A stretch of DNA of 64,000 nucleotides from Scoparia ambigualis. Its lineage: Eukaryota > Arthropoda > Insecta > Lepidoptera > Crambidae. Position numbers and translations under genes: made by a program. This document shows, piece after piece, positions 23,401 to 32,329 of the stretch; the stretch's first letter is position 1; each line of letters opens with the position of its first letter. Location: assembly GCA_963921215.1 (NCBI GenBank), contig OY992509.1, positions 20,500,323 through 20,564,322 on the forward strand, read 5' to 3'. The notes beneath the pieces are model-generated. The model saw nothing but the letters and a program-made list of their open reading frames with translations. It was not told the origin of the DNA and made no database searches.

Positions 23401-26400
23401 ACAAGAAATATATATATGTCGTTACCAGGTCATGAATTACAAAATATCAATTTGAATGTAAATTATGTAAATAGTACTCCATATAAATTAATTATAGCCA
23501 ATTAGAAATAGCTGTTGGAGTACTTGGAGCATTTCAGACCCAAGCTGTTGTCTTCTTTGTAATCTGACACTTTATAATAAGCTTTTTTATAAAGCTTTTC
23601 TTTGATTTTGATTTTGTATTTATCAACATTTAATACATTATGTACATACTTACTTTACTTACTTACGACTCGAAATGTTGGGAAAAAGCCTCCGTGATTG
23701 AAATCAAGTCTTCGCTACAATTTAATGACTGCATTTGTGGTCTAATGCTACGGTCCACGTTTCACCAAACAACAACTGCACATGTGCTCAGCGTGACAGG
23801 TGGTGAGCCCATCGCCGCTATATATTGTCGGATTTATGTGCAGTCTTTGGTCCATGAGTCGCCTACTTTCATTATTGTTTATTTGTACTGGCATCTATAT
23901 TATCAAGCGTCTCTTAAAACAGATTTTTTCTTATGTTAACCTTAAGAGGGTACCGCGCGGAGCCGCGCGATCGCAAAAACTGACGTAAGTCTCATAATGA
24001 ACTTTAAAGCAAAATCAATCATATTGATGTTTCAAATTAGAACAATTCTTCTTTGAAGTTTCAGACCTAGTAATTTGATTAGAGCAATGTTTTTATTCTG
24101 CGAAATGTACAAAACCATCACGCGCTTGTGTTAAAAAATAAAATTTACTTTTTTAAGATGGGGGCGACCTGCGAATTATCAATACGAATATTTTCATGTA
24201 AGAATGATTGTTGCATACGTAAAATTAAGAAAGTTGTCTAAGAAAAATGTTTTTAGGAGTCATTAGATTTATGTATTGTTTAAAGAATTTGTTTAAAATT
24301 TCGACAAGGCCACGACCTCGGACCAAATATTACATGGACAGAGTCTTACGACGTTGCCGCTTTTACATACGTGTATCAAAGTAAAGTATTTGTATCTCTG
24401 TCTGTATGACTGTAGTGTGATATGAGTAAAAGAGATAGTTAATGTACGTTTGGCAACGACGCACTGTCGGTGTGAGACGTGTCATTTCATGACCGACTAC
24501 TAGGTCAAAACATTGCTGGATTGTGCGAAATAATAGTGAAATATTAAGAAATCTTAGTGTTTTTGTTATTTGTGTAATATACAATTGACATAATGTCTTG
24601 TTCTGCTGTTTATTGTTCGTCAAGAACAACAAAAGGAGGTGTGAGGGACCAGGAATTATCATTTCATACGTTAGTGATTTCTCATAATATGTATGCTTTA
24701 CTATGAGTTTTTTAATAATTAAAACGGCAAAGCATTAATTTTTGCTAATTCTAAATCATACTATATCGTACACTATTCATAAGAATCAGGTTTTAAACCT
24801 TAATTAAATGTAATTTAAAGGCTTTGTTTTTGGCATAATGATTAGTGATGTACGTATTTGTGTATCGAAGCTTTATCGATATTACTAATATTCTTTTTAT
24901 TATTCTTTTTTTAGGTTTCCAAAATGCCCGGAAATAAGACGTGAATGGGTTAAAGCTATTAGACGTGATAACTGAGAGCCTACAAAATATTCAAAGCTCT
25001 GTTTCAAACATTTTGAAAAATCTTCTTTTACAGTAAAAATTTTAGCCTTAGTTCAAAATTGAATCTTAATAATATGGGCGGGAATTTGAATAGTAAAAAG
25101 TATCTAGCTCTTCACTTTACTACACAAATTATTATTTTTTATTTGTTTGTTATAATAGAAGGAGGCAAACGAGCAGGCGGGTCACCTGATGGAGAGTAAT
25201 CTCCGCCGCCCATAGACACCCGCAACACCAGAGGAATCGCAGATGCGTTGCCGGCATTTAAGGAAGGAATAGGAATTGTGAGCGGGGGGGGTGGGAGGCC
25301 TCCGGAACCCTCACTGCCCGAACGAAACACAACAGCACCAAAGGCTATTATTTCACGCCGGATATTAGGGTGTTACCAGACCAATCGATCGATCGTCGAT
25401 CGATGGCATCGATCGATGGTAGAATGGATTAGTCGACGTCGATCGATGTCGATCGACAATCGACCGGTAAAATGGATTGGGTGTTAAATCGAGCTGTTTG
25501 ATTAGACGCACCGGCCGCTTCACTTTTCTGAGTGGTAGAGCCACGCTGCGTTGCAGCACGCATTGGGCCGGCTCGCCCGGCGTAATACCATCCTCTCTAA
25601 TATTCGGCGTGAAATAATGGCACTTGGTGCTGTTGTGTTTCGTCCGACTAGTGAGGGTTACGGAGGCCCCTCCCCCCCCCCCTCCTCCCAATTCCTATTC
25701 CTTCCTTAAACCTATTCCTCCCCTAAAGGCCGGCAACGCGTCTGCGATTCCTCTGGTTTTGCGGGAGGGTGTCCATGGGCGGCGGTGACTACTCTCCATC
25801 AGGTGACCCGCCTGCTCGTTTGCCTCCCTCTTTTAAAAAAAGAAAAAAAAATACTTTGTGCCCATGGATAATAATCGTAATATTAGATTATGTTTATGTT
25901 GATAATAATGAGTGATGATAATATGAACGTTTAAATACTAAATGATATTCCCCCAAACACCTTGGGAAGCACTTTAGATTAAGCAACACCGAAAAAGGGG
26001 GGAAGGGGAGGGGGAGGGGGAGCCAATGTGCGAAAATGCATAGTTTTCAAGATATTTTTATTTTGAGGTTATTTTAGGTTATTTTTAGGAAAAAAAAAAC
26101 AAATATTCTACTAAGTTACCATTACCGTACCCCCTCCATCCCCCTCCTCTCTACCTCCCTCGAAACTACTAACCTCGAAATTCATGACAATCGCTACGCA
26201 AAAAAAAAAACAAAAACAAAAACCGCTGCTTAAAATGTCATTTGGATAAAATACATTAAAAAACGGCCGCATCCAGATTCTTCTGCGTTTGCGTCTCCGT
26301 AATAATAGTACGAGCAACATCGTACTGGCCAAGAACAACGAGTCCTTTTCTGAATACATTTCGCTGATGGAATTTAGCCAGGGTTAATCGATCAACGTCG

Positions 26401-29400
26401 ACCGACCGTCGATCGATGGGTTAGACGAACGGTATCCGTCGATTGATTAAAGCTACCACACCTATCGATCAACGTCGACCGACCGTCGTCGATCGATTGG
26501 TTAGTCAAACGGTAGGTATCCGTCGATCGATTAAAGCTACCAGACCAGTCGATCAACTTTGATCGACGTTGATCGATGCCGTCGATCGACGATCGATCGA
26601 TTGGTCGGGTAACACCCTTAGTGAGAGGTTGGTATTTACGCCGGGCGAGCCGGCCCAGCGTGCCCGGCGTGCTGCAACGCAGCGTGGCTCTACCACTCAG
26701 TCAGTGTCACTCATTTAGCACCACCCAAGGGTCACGTGTAGGGTCTAAACGGTAAACCTACGGACGTGAGTAACTTTAACCCCCAATTATAATAACGAAC
26801 TAGGTACACACCACATTAAAGTGATTATATCGATATACTAGTCACATCTTTAGTCACGCACACATGTACAGACAGAAAGCTGCACACTAACAAAATACGG
26901 ACATGCTAAAAATCCAAAGACTGTCCATTGTGATATTTGGTCCGAGGCCACGACCTTCTGCAATGATCAGGCTAACTTACGTAAGTTCTTTTAATGTATT
27001 AAACTAATTCAGCGCATAGTACAAGTAACTTAAAAATACGTAAATTTTCACAATTTCGTGCAGGATCCCCTTAAGTATATTATGTAACTACAAGTTACTG
27101 ATAAGGAAAAGAAAGTTATTTGTGTGTATTTATTTATTTAAAGTTGTGCAACTACATTTGCGGACTTGTCTTGTAATAATACTCACGTTAGCGGGCAGCG
27201 GCGACGGCTGCACGGTCGCCAGCCGCGACGGCAGCTGCACGCTGACGCAGTGGAACGGGTCGAACGTGCATGAAGTGCGCTCACACTTGGCGCACGTTAA
27301 CGCCGATCTGCGTTAAGGGGGGTTAGTAGGTCAGCGAAAATTTGGATGTTGGGCGGGGCCTCGCGGGTGTTGCGCGGGGCGGGGTCCGCGGTCATGCATA
27401 AGCGCCACTAACATATTTATCAAAATATTAATAAAAATGTTTAGTTTTTTGAAAATTCAAATCAGTCAAGAAATCGAATAGGTAAACACCTGTGTTTATG
27501 ATTTTATAGGAATTAGTATTGTAAAACACGGTCGTAATGTGCACATATATGAAATTTTAGAGGTAACTTCAGGATTTTTTTCTATTGAGCCAAATATTTC
27601 CAACCGTGTTTTGGCTTCGTTCATCCCCTCACACATACGCTCTGTAATACACATTGAAAATTTCAGTGCGAAATATCTAATATAATTTGAATAACAGCTA
27701 ATAGAAAACAGCCAATTTTTCCGTTTTCACCGCCTAAGGCCCCTTATTTCGAATATTTTACTACTTATAATTATGTCTCACTCTGTCTGTTATAATGCAT
27801 TATTTAATAATACTCATTTGAATATTTGAATTTTTTTACAGCTTCATGGGACCGCATACATAAATATTAGATGTTACTTTCAACTTGATACCCAAACGCG
27901 TTCTCGAGAAAAAGGGTCTTGACAGGCAGACATACGGACAACAAAGTAATCCCTTAAAAATAGATATAATTACTCGAAGTCTTACTCGCTATTATAGTCC
28001 GGCAACTTCGTGCGCGACCGTCCTGCGGGGTACAGACGTTGGCGGAGACGAGGTAGCACGTCATTCTAGAACACAACTACACACACCCGCTGGACATCTT
28101 GGGTTCCTCGTCCCCGCCACCGTAAGTCACCCCGCAGGACGGTCGCGCACGAAATTGCCAGACTATACTCCATCTCCATTTACTATAACCAAAAGTAGTG
28201 AAGAATGTTTGTAAACAAATTACTGTGCACATATTTAGTGTCACTCTGGTTTTTACTGTTTTTTCAAAGAAAGACGTTATTGTTAGAGATTTTCTCGAAA
28301 AACTGAATTTCTCTCAAAAAATAACAGGAAAAATCCTTTGCCCGACCCGGGAATTGAACCTCTGGTTATCGGGCCAAGCACTTAGTCACTCAGCCACTGA
28401 AAAACTGTCTAAACTTTTAATACCATATAGGATAAAATTTTTACTAGAAAAAAAACAAAGTCTCACAAAAGCTCAAATGGAATGCGAACCCATGAGACCT
28501 GAGACCCGTTGTTTTTATTTCTAGTAAACATTTAATCCTATATCTATATAGCATTGTGAATGCAAAAATTTCAATAATAAAGATATTTTAATAACATGCT
28601 TGTAATGTTATCAAGGCCCACCTGTACTGCGCTTGAAATACTGCCTGTACAAATGAACTGTTCCTTCGGGCGTGGTTTGCTAATGTCTCTGCGGCCACTA
28701 CCTCATCTGGCTTGCCGCCAGTATTCTGGAATAATGAATTGCATTTATTTATTTACATTTATAGCATCAGCTTTAACAACTATTGTAGACAATAGCTGAC
28801 TTACTTTACTAATTATTTTAATAGTTTTAAGAGATTTTTATTTAATTTCAGTCACATACCCCGCCCTTTGTGGAACATGGTGTGTGAACAACAGTGTGGA
28901 CATCAAAAAACATTTATGATAAATTAGTTACATGTATAACTTTGAATACAAAAATAATAATCAGAAATACTCCAATAAAAAGTGCTTAAAATCATAAGCA
29001 TTTTTTGAATTTAAAAATTATACCTAGGTAATGAATAATGTTTATTTAGGACTTAAGTATAGCAGTAAATAGGTACATTACTTGGAAAGATTTCCTACAA
29101 ATTCATATAATAGCTATCATAATAAATACCTTGATAGTCTTATATTTCTTTTTTGTGGCCGTATTCAAATCTTCATGAACCTTGTCAAGTAACCAAAATA
29201 AAAACTCTTGTGCGTCATGCTGACTGTTTCCTCTATACTGTGTGCCATGCCTTTCCACAGCTCCCTAGAATTTAAAGCAATATTCCATTTTAACCCCTCA
29301 AACCCCAAGCGGTCGCATGAGAAGGCACCTACAAAAACACACTTGACTTTGTACCGTGTTTTCATAGACTTACAGACTACCTTAGTATGAACAAGTTTGA

Positions 29401-31773
29401 TTATTTCGGTTCTGTGGTACATTTTATGCATCGTGTTAGCAAAATATCGCATAGTCTATGCTCGATTCTGTCAAATTTGACGTTGACAGTTGCGCCAATT
29501 TTTTTGTTAGAAAAGTGCCACGAGTGATTGGTTAAAGCAATATGTGTGTCAGAGTCAGGGGGCTTAATTATATAACTGCAACATCTATTGCAATACCTAA
29601 AGAGTAGAAGTACAGTCGAGGAAGTTCACGGTCGACCTTTTTTCGGCGATATTCGCTTGCACACGATTTACGCGCATGCTACAATTTGTATTAGACTGAT
29701 TCATTTAGAATTGAAAAAAAAGAACAAAAGGTTTTAAAAAGAAGCTGATTTGACTTTTAAAATATGACCAATTGAATAATGGCGAGAAATGGCGGCATTC
29801 TGTTGAAGGCGGTCAAAGTGGCCAGACGTGTTGGAGAAAGAACTGACTTTTCTGGTTGAATTAAGGAGTTTTTTCATTCATTCATAATTTTATTGTCTCA
29901 CGTCGGTTGTACAGATATTAACTTACAGGTACATTATAGTCATGACATGAAACCTGTTAGGGCACTACAATATTTAACATTATTACATTTGTGGGTGCGG
30001 TTGGAATGGAGCGCAAGAGAATATGGCCGAAAAGTGGTCGACCAGAAACATTCTCGACTGTACTTACATTGCTTTGCTAGTTTGATTTATTTCAAAATTA
30101 TTATTTAATAAAGCAAAGTAGCAAAGCAATGTACTTCTACTTGAAAGCTATTACGAAAGATGTTTAAGTTAGACAGGACCTTATCTGAACATTGGTTGTC
30201 TGTTGTTTACAAAACTTTTCTCTGCCAATTAGATAATAAAAAACCTGTTTCAGTTTTATTAGAATTACCAATCATTGGAAGGTACTTACCTTAAACATTG
30301 TGCTCATGTCTGGTGAGTAGTGACATGCCCAAAGGGCTTTCAACAAAGAAGCCAACTGTTCCGTAACTTCCCCTCGAGTTCCATACTTCTTTGAATTAAT
30401 TTTATTACGTTTTTGAAGGTCAACCTAAAAAAAGCATGCATATAATACGCAAAATATGTTTTATCATATTTAATTAGCTTTCGATTTTACCTTATAAACT
30501 TTAAAACTAGGTTGGGTTTACATATAAATTCCACAAAGTGTTAAACAGTCTCAAATATCACTTGTTACAGCTTTGTAAGGCTTAATAAAAGCTTTATGAA
30601 GTAATTGCAACAGTATGCAAAATGCTATTTGTAGATTGTCACAATTTTGAGACAATATCAAAGTTAAGTACCTAACAGATGTTTCATAAGAATGATTATT
30701 TTATCACAAACTAGTATCTTATCTTAGCGTAAAATCAGTTGTAGATATAAATGGTATATAAAAAGTTTTATTAGATTCATTATAAGATAAAAAATTCTAA
30801 TTTGATTATTTAGAATATAAAACTTTTAACCAGAATATAATTTGGTTTTGAATTGTTACAGTGCTTCAACATATAAAAAGCTTGCATAACAGTAAACAAT
30901 GTTACAATATCACTAAAAGTAATCTTATTTAAATTTCTTGTTAGAATGTTGATTTATCAAATGTTTAAAAACTTCCCATGCTGTAACTGTAATTTGTCGA
31001 GATTTGACAGAACATTTTTTACATTCTTACCTTATAGTGATCTAATACAAAATACTCAGCAATAACTTCAGTATGCGAAAGGCACTGCAGCACTGCATTC
31101 ATATAACAAGTGTTCCCATGGTTCTTTATACCCGACGCAGCCGGCGTTGCTCCTGGAGGCCACGGGGGATCTTCGCTCAATGGCACTCTGTCCCCATTCA
31201 TAATAGGTGAAACCGATTTAACCTAAGTATAAAAAAATAATATTGCATCATCACTATCTGCTTAACAATTACATACCAAAATTGCAAAATTTATGACTAC
31301 ATATCAACAGTTTTATTATCTTCTTGACAGTTCCTGTACAAGACCTTGAATTCTATAAAGGCACAATTTATGCCAAGGCCATAATCATGCATGAAGGGAA
31401 ATCCGGAAGTTGAATCGTAATTAAAAATTTTACATACACCAGGAGCATTGACAGAGCTCATATGCTGCGCTATCTTGTTCAAAAATCTCTTCCATGACGG
31501 CCTTCTGAACAACTTCCTTTCTAAGCCACTTTCCTCTTTCTGCGACTCGCTAGACACAGAACTAGCACTCGTGGGCTTACTCTCATTGTCATGGGTTTTA
31601 TTCTTACTGGAAGTAGGTTTTGCGGTTCCAAATGGATTACGAGGCAGCGTAAAGGTTCGTTTTAATCGGGATCCTTCCACTTGCTTTGATGTCATAGTAA
31701 CATCAGTGACTTCACTAATGAGTTCACTCTCGGAACAAGACTTCATTACCGAAGATAGATTATTTGTAGACAT
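11420..31773 (-). CDS. Ubiquitin carboxyl-terminal hydrolase, USP31/USP43 type (14 exons, 977 aa)
   Basis: A cysteine protease (peptidase C19) that removes ubiquitin from substrates. Exons (minus): 31773-31438, 31222-31031, 30424-30290, 29264-29130, 28725-28622, 27307-27187, 23226-23079, 21414-21268, 18661-18477, 17312-17206, 15834-15703, 15075-14980, 14895-13841, 11460-11420. All junctions are GT-AG and phases agree; total 2934 bp. Residues: a serine-rich lead with a basic patch (about 1-112), Cys box GIKNHGNTCYMNAVLQC with catalytic Cys about 151, QHDAQEF about 236-242, zinc knuckles CAKC (306-309) and CPQC (582-585), LWSLPDILVIHLKRFR, and His box GHYTAACKNPY with catalytic His about 691. 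The low-complexity tail is about 270 residues. A long insert between the knuckles is usual in this subfamily. The start is the first ATG of the exon carrying the N-terminal lead. Introns hold many transposons. The last exon adds 13 residues and is the least certain junction. USP31 versus USP43 cannot be resolved; insects probably have one orthologue. Confidence 0.9.
11720..12745. repeat. Tandem array, about 8 units of ~106 bp, with a terminal inverted unit
   Basis: The marker 'tatgctgttggatgtatg' recurs near 11834, 11941, 12048, 12155, 12260, 12366, 12470 and 12577. Each unit also carries 'ttagtccgttagtc' and 'gggttggtaatatta'. From about 12646 the same sequence continues in reverse orientation (tccaacagcatagagcggcg). 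Single copies of this repeat are scattered through the window, so a dispersed element has been amplified locally within USP intron 13. Confidence 0.9.
13127..13653. repeat. Inverted repeat pair, possible TIR element remnant
   Basis: 'gatcaacaataccaactaga' near 13127 is mirrored by 'tctagttggtattgttgatt' near 13634, both next to 'ggtctccatc'. The outer boundaries are not clear. Confidence 0.5.
13841..14895 (-). CDS. USP exon 13 (His box and low-complexity tail)
   Basis: The exon begins after TATTTTAG at 14896. It carries the catalytic His block (ICYHHGDDLETGHYTAACK then NRWYKFDD) and then a long Ser/Thr/Asn/Glu-rich disordered tail. It ends at a GTGAGT donor (13835-13840). Confidence 0.93.
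14980..15075 (-). CDS. USP exon 12
   Basis: It encodes the second zinc knuckle CPQC and the conserved strand LWSLPDILVIHLKRFR. Acceptor TTTTAG at 15076; donor GTAAGT at 14974-14979. Confidence 0.95.
15290..15702 (-). repeat. Minisatellite duplicating the 3' end of USP exon 11 with its splice donor
   Basis: Downstream of the real exon 11 end, four more copies of its last ~70 bp follow (coding text HACLTHYTRAEHLAQEDAW). They are separated by G/C-rich 'ggggtgggggg' runs. Donor GTAACC is intact in the copies at 15605-15610, 15486-15491 and 15380-15385. In the outermost copy near 15290 the donor G of GT is changed (GAGTTAACC). In each copy the exon frame hits a stop two bases into the intron (AGG TAA). 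Confidence 0.93.
15703..15834 (-). CDS. USP exon 11
   Basis: Reads IIREASEACEVHVSAAG, then an alanine-rich link, then LHACLTHYTRAEHLAQEDAW, the segment before the second zinc knuckle. Acceptor CTGCCAG; donor GTAACC at 15697-15702, the first of several identical donors. Confidence 0.92.
15895..16180 (+). repeat. Dispersed repeat B, copy 1
   Basis: From 'gacttcttggcgggaa' through 'gtgcatgag...ggcaaataaaac' to 'cattatcac..attatcatc'. Other copies: 36777-37075 and the interrupted copy 32330-32494/35145-35275. No coding content. Confidence 0.8.
16978..17085 (-). repeat. tRNA-derived SINE head
   Basis: On the minus strand it reads 'gacctttgtggtcgtttggttagcacgcc' followed by a B-box-like 'gggtttaattcc', matching the heads at 21958 and 35399. 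Confidence 0.7.
17206..17312 (-). CDS. USP exon 10
   Basis: Encodes LPHPLFALDVEQALCAH and LRLELLWDPAHRD. Acceptor TTTCCAG; donor GTATAT. Confidence 0.88.
17450..17895. repeat. Degenerate TATCGATA-rich satellite
   Basis: After a short ACGC run, self-complementary words built on 'tatcgatagtatcgata' recur about every 10 bp for over 400 bp. Many contain TATCGATA, the binding core known for Drosophila DREF. Confidence 0.85.
17915..18066 (+). repeat. Dispersed repeat A, single copy
   Basis: Carries 'cgccgctctatgctgttgga' and 'ctttagtcagttagtcg', as in the tandem array at 11720. Confidence 0.7.
18186..18476 (-). pseudogene. Two degenerate tandem copies of USP exon 9
   Basis: Just downstream of exon 9 (intron 9), copy B (about 18326-18461) and copy A (about 18186-18311) repeat most of exon 9. 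They include the ISFEDLQ...LMLK and ADIFRA regions. Copy B has a stop (TGC TAA) and an internal deletion but keeps a donor-like GTTAGT. Copy A has at least two stops. Neither has an acceptor, so they should not be spliced in. Confidence 0.88.
18477..18661 (-). CDS. USP exon 9
   Basis: Encodes SPYAMQVPREISFEDLQKLM then ERVLESSQGADIFRARIAEA. Acceptor CACACAG at 18662; donor GTTAGT at 18471-18476. Confidence 0.92.
18820..18856 (-). ncRNA. Hammerhead-ribozyme-like motif in left Penelope terminal repeat
   Basis: On the minus strand: CTTGTGA, a GC-perfect stem-loop (CGGCCGCAGCATTGCGGCCG), GAAAC and GTC. The layout fits a hammerhead, but the CUGAUGA core box is replaced by CTTGTGA, so activity is doubtful. 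Confidence 0.5.
18846..19115 (+). pseudogene. Penelope reverse transcriptase C-terminal fragment
   Basis: Encodes YRKPTHTDRYLHASSHHHP and MTSLTNRAQNLCDPEHLQAE, the thumb-side end of Penelope reverse transcriptase. The first ~50 bp belong to the terminal repeat. It stops at 19113, just before the endonuclease frame. Confidence 0.8.
19143..19742 (+). pseudogene. Penelope-like GIY-YIG endonuclease domain
   Basis: The frame has the zinc-binding lead (DCSCGSSYIGQTKQ) with GVY...YIG as the GIY-YIG signature, then RVKEHIAAVKN, the Arg-containing helix, and AVAEHLLEAGVNH with its His. A downstream helix RIVREAIEIEKY follows. In Penelope elements this C-terminal nuclease nicks target DNA. The domain itself is uninterrupted. 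The Met at 19143 is only the first in frame; in an intact element it would be fused to the reverse transcriptase, so this is a fragment of a dead element. Confidence 0.85.
20242..20278 (+). ncRNA. Hammerhead-ribozyme-like motif in right Penelope terminal repeat
   Basis: Same arrangement as the left copy in plus orientation: CTTGTGA at 20242-20248, stem II CGGCCGC/GCGGCCG, GAAAC at 20271-20275, GTC at 20276-20278. One loop base differs from the left copy. Confidence 0.5.
20370..21060. mobile_element. 691-bp TIR element of unknown family with subterminal repeat blocks
   Basis: 34-bp terminal inverted repeats begin GACTCCGGGGTAT and include GGGCCAAGTGTCAGAATG. Flanks TACTCTAA and TACTCAAA could be an 8-bp target duplication with one mismatch. 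The left half has three ~65-bp direct units (AATGTCCA / CATAACGTCC); the right half has inverted relatives (TGGACATT). No coding capacity. Confidence 0.8.
20622..20740. mobile_element. Nested 119-bp fold-back element
   Basis: Arms 'ccgggtagcacgatcacgtt' and 'aacgtgatcgtgctagccgg' are reverse complements with one interruption. It interrupts the repeat units of the surrounding TIR element. Confidence 0.7.
21080..21224. mobile_element. Fold-back element with a tRNA B-box-like arm
   Basis: Arms GGTCAGAAAGGTGCGG and its complement at the right end enclose an AT-rich centre. Each arm includes 'ggttcgaattc' or its mirror, close to the pol III B box. Confidence 0.7.
21268..21414 (-). CDS. USP exon 8
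   Basis: Encodes GWCNARAGWEVAGMDFGALY and TTPYLLVLWVNLLDGERF. Acceptor TTGTAG; donor GTGAGT. Confidence 0.93.
21958..22045 (+). repeat. tRNA-derived SINE head
   Basis: A-box region 'gtggtcgagtggttagc' and B-box 'gggttcaatccc', then 'ggtcgggtcaattt'. It lacks a tRNA-like cloverleaf end and recurs at 16978 and 35399, so it is a SINE rather than a tRNA gene. Confidence 0.8.
22083..22196. mobile_element. Short MITE with ~30-bp arms
   Basis: 'attgaaatgaaacacttttt..ggattaactc' is mirrored by 'gagttaatcc..aaaaagtgtttcatttcaat'. Related to 10004-10331. Confidence 0.8.
22350..22620 (-). repeat. SINE copy, minus orientation
   Basis: Shares 'cccactgctgggcacaggcc', 'ggcccaatgcgggttggtgg' and the head 'gagctcgatggcgcagc' with the longer copy at 49896-50220. 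Confidence 0.75.
22976..23042 (+). repeat. tRNA-like SINE head or tRNA pseudogene
   Basis: ACCTCGG at 22976 can pair with CTGAGGT near the end, and 'gggttcgatacccag' gives a T arm, but the anticodon stem is poor. Probably SINE-derived. Confidence 0.5.
23079..23226 (-). CDS. USP exon 7
   Basis: Encodes VVYVNQQPRQVRIGVELPPN and IDRDHIILAEINET, a ubiquitin-like insert segment. Acceptor ATATCCAG; donor GTAACT. Confidence 0.92.
23745..23872 (+). repeat. Dispersed repeat A, single copy
   Basis: Contains 'ctgcacatgtgctcagcgtg' and 'gtgcagtctttggtccatga'. Confidence 0.7.
24593..25035 (+). pseudogene. THAP domain exons of the P-like element (copy 1)
   Basis: Exon 1 (24593-24669) reads MSCSAVYCSSRTTKGG ... 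LSFHT to a GTTAGT donor. Exon 2 starts at 24915 after TTTTTTTAG with FPKCPEIRREWVKAI. The C-x4-C, FP, W and C-x2-HF (LCFKHF near 25000) marks of a THAP zinc finger are all present. A TGA at 24973-24975 cuts the domain before the last pair of ligands. Copy 2 has the same TGA, so the defect predates both insertions. Confidence 0.78.
25155..25345 (+). repeat. Dispersed repeat C
   Basis: 'ggaggcaaacgagcaggcgg' and 'ccgccgcccatagacacccg' and a poly-G run. Other copies: 25600-25835 (inverted), 33620-33830, 34115-34300, 45175-45345, 50745-50850. Confidence 0.8.
25370..25480. repeat. CGATCGAT-type degenerate array
   Basis: Self-complementary CGATCGATC/GTCGATCGA words. A second block lies at 26385-26620 in the same element and mirror blocks at 32835-33065 and 33975-34075 in copy 2. 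Confidence 0.85.
25600..25835 (-). repeat. Dispersed repeat C, inverted copy
   Basis: Reverse complement of the copy at 25155, so the pair forms a large inverted repeat within the P-like element. Confidence 0.8.
26180..26360 (-). pseudogene. Possible Harbinger-type transposase N-terminal scrap
   Basis: A minus frame reads STMLLVLLLRRRKRRRIWMR, resembling the basic W-containing start of PIF/Harbinger transposases. Too short to be sure. Confidence 0.25.
27187..27307 (-). CDS. USP exon 6
   Basis: Carries the first zinc knuckle (SALTCAKCERTSCTFDPF). Acceptor AACGCAG; donor GTGAGT at 27181-27186. Confidence 0.94.
27997..28163. mobile_element. 167-bp MITE, TA target duplication
   Basis: ~40-bp arms (GTCCGGCAACTTCGTGCGCG, then ACCGTCCTGCGGGGT) mirrored at the right end, flanked by TA. 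Confidence 0.8.
28326..28595. repeat. Nested SINE fragments
   Basis: A minus tRNA-like head ('ggttcaattcccgggtcggg') is followed by a fold-back around 'tttctagtaaaca' and a tail 'gcaaaaatttcaataataaa' shared with the SINE at 42942-43110. Confidence 0.65.
28622..28725 (-). CDS. USP exon 5
   Basis: Encodes NTGGKPDEVVAAETLANHAR and NSSFVQAVFQAQY. Acceptor ATTCCAG; donor GTGGGC. Confidence 0.9.
29130..29264 (-). CDS. USP exon 4 (QHDAQEF block)
   Basis: Encodes GAVERHGTQYRGNSQHDAQE then FLFWLLDKVHEDL, a hallmark of USP catalytic domains. Acceptor TTCTAG; donor GTATTT. Confidence 0.95.
29283..29455 (-). repeat. Repeat shared with the hAT element at 43785-43930
   Basis: Both contain 'atgcataaaatgtaccacag' 'aaccgaaataatc' and, further on, 'aaaacacggtac' and 'gtcaagtg', with only small differences. 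The function is unknown. Confidence 0.65.
29613..30060. mobile_element. 448-bp TIR element, TA target duplication
   Basis: CAGTCGAGGAAGTTC..GGTCGACC..TTTTCGG at the left is mirrored at the right with scattered mismatches; TA on both sides. A fold-back of 'gcaaagcaatgtac' type follows at 30063-30143. Confidence 0.75.
30290..30424 (-). CDS. USP exon 3
   Basis: Encodes VDLQKRNKINSKKYGTRGEV and LASLLKALWACHYSPDMSTM. Acceptor TTTTTAG; donor GTAAGT. Confidence 0.95.
31031..31222 (-). CDS. USP exon 2 (catalytic Cys box)
   Basis: After a Pro-rich lead it encodes GIKNHGNTCYMNAVLQC, with the catalytic Cys, then AEYFVLDHYK. Acceptor ATACTTAG; donor GTAAGA. Confidence 0.97.
31438..31773 (-). CDS. USP exon 1 (start)
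   Basis: Begins at ATG (MSTNNLSSVMKSCSESELIS) and includes a basic stretch RKLFRRPSWKRFLNKIAQHM. I chose donor GTATGT at 31432-31437 because it keeps phase 0 with exon 2. Reading through would also stay open for a while, so this donor is inferred. Confidence 0.85.
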
Positions 31774-32329
31774 AGTGAAAGCGTTTAAAATATTTTTTTA
31801 CATTTAAACTTAAATTAAATCATATTTTACAAAGAAATCCAATACAAAAACATTGATATGTCAGTGACATAAACGCCATTTTGGTTTTTAATAGACAAGA
31901 TAGAACAGCATAGGTAAAAAACATTATCACCTTTTTTTTCTAGTGATGTCATGTGCCATTAGCAAATTGTCTATGTTTGAACTAAATAGTGTTCTTATTT
32001 CCGAACCATTTGGAGTTGAATTTTACTATACTATGTTTTGCTACAGAGCTCTTAAAACTAAACAACAATTCCTATTTTTAACAAAACGCAGTCTTTGAAG
32101 TTCTGCTTTGGCCACAGGCATATATAATAGATGTCTGTGGCTTTGGCAGAATATTTTTACCCATTGTGCTTTTTCTTTACCTGTTTTTTTTATTATTAAT
32201 TTGTAACCTTCTGTCGTAATATTAAAATTCAATGAAATGAGTGATGTTAATGTAAACGTTTATCCTGGATACTAGTCCTTCAGTCGTAATGTTAGAGTTC
32301 ATTGATTATGCTTAAACTGGTGATAATGA
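31774..32329. promoter_or_regulatory. Upstream region of the USP gene
   Basis: This 0.55-kb AT-rich stretch separates the USP start from a transposon block and must hold the 5' UTR and core promoter unless an upstream noncoding exon exists. No TATA box is convincing. Confidence 0.35.

Larger units (their letters stand above)
24317..26946 (+). mobile_element. P-superfamily DNA transposon, copy 1 (2630 bp, non-autonomous)
   Basis: Ends begin CTCGGACCAAATAT and share about 31 bp of inverted repeat. They are flanked by a perfect 8-bp duplication GCCACGAC (24309-24316, 26947-26954). A THAP DNA-binding domain is split over two exons near the left end. These features (8-bp duplication, ~31-bp TIR, N-terminal THAP) define the P superfamily. 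No transposase core is visible. The interior is filled by repeat C in inverted pairs and by CGATCGAT arrays. It sits in USP intron 6. Confidence 0.85.

Noticed and set aside
25139..25691. Glycine/proline-rich and basic open frames in the P-like elements (also 33757-34316)
   Set aside because: They read through repeat C, poly-G runs and CGATCGAT arrays, occur in both orientations and have no domain.
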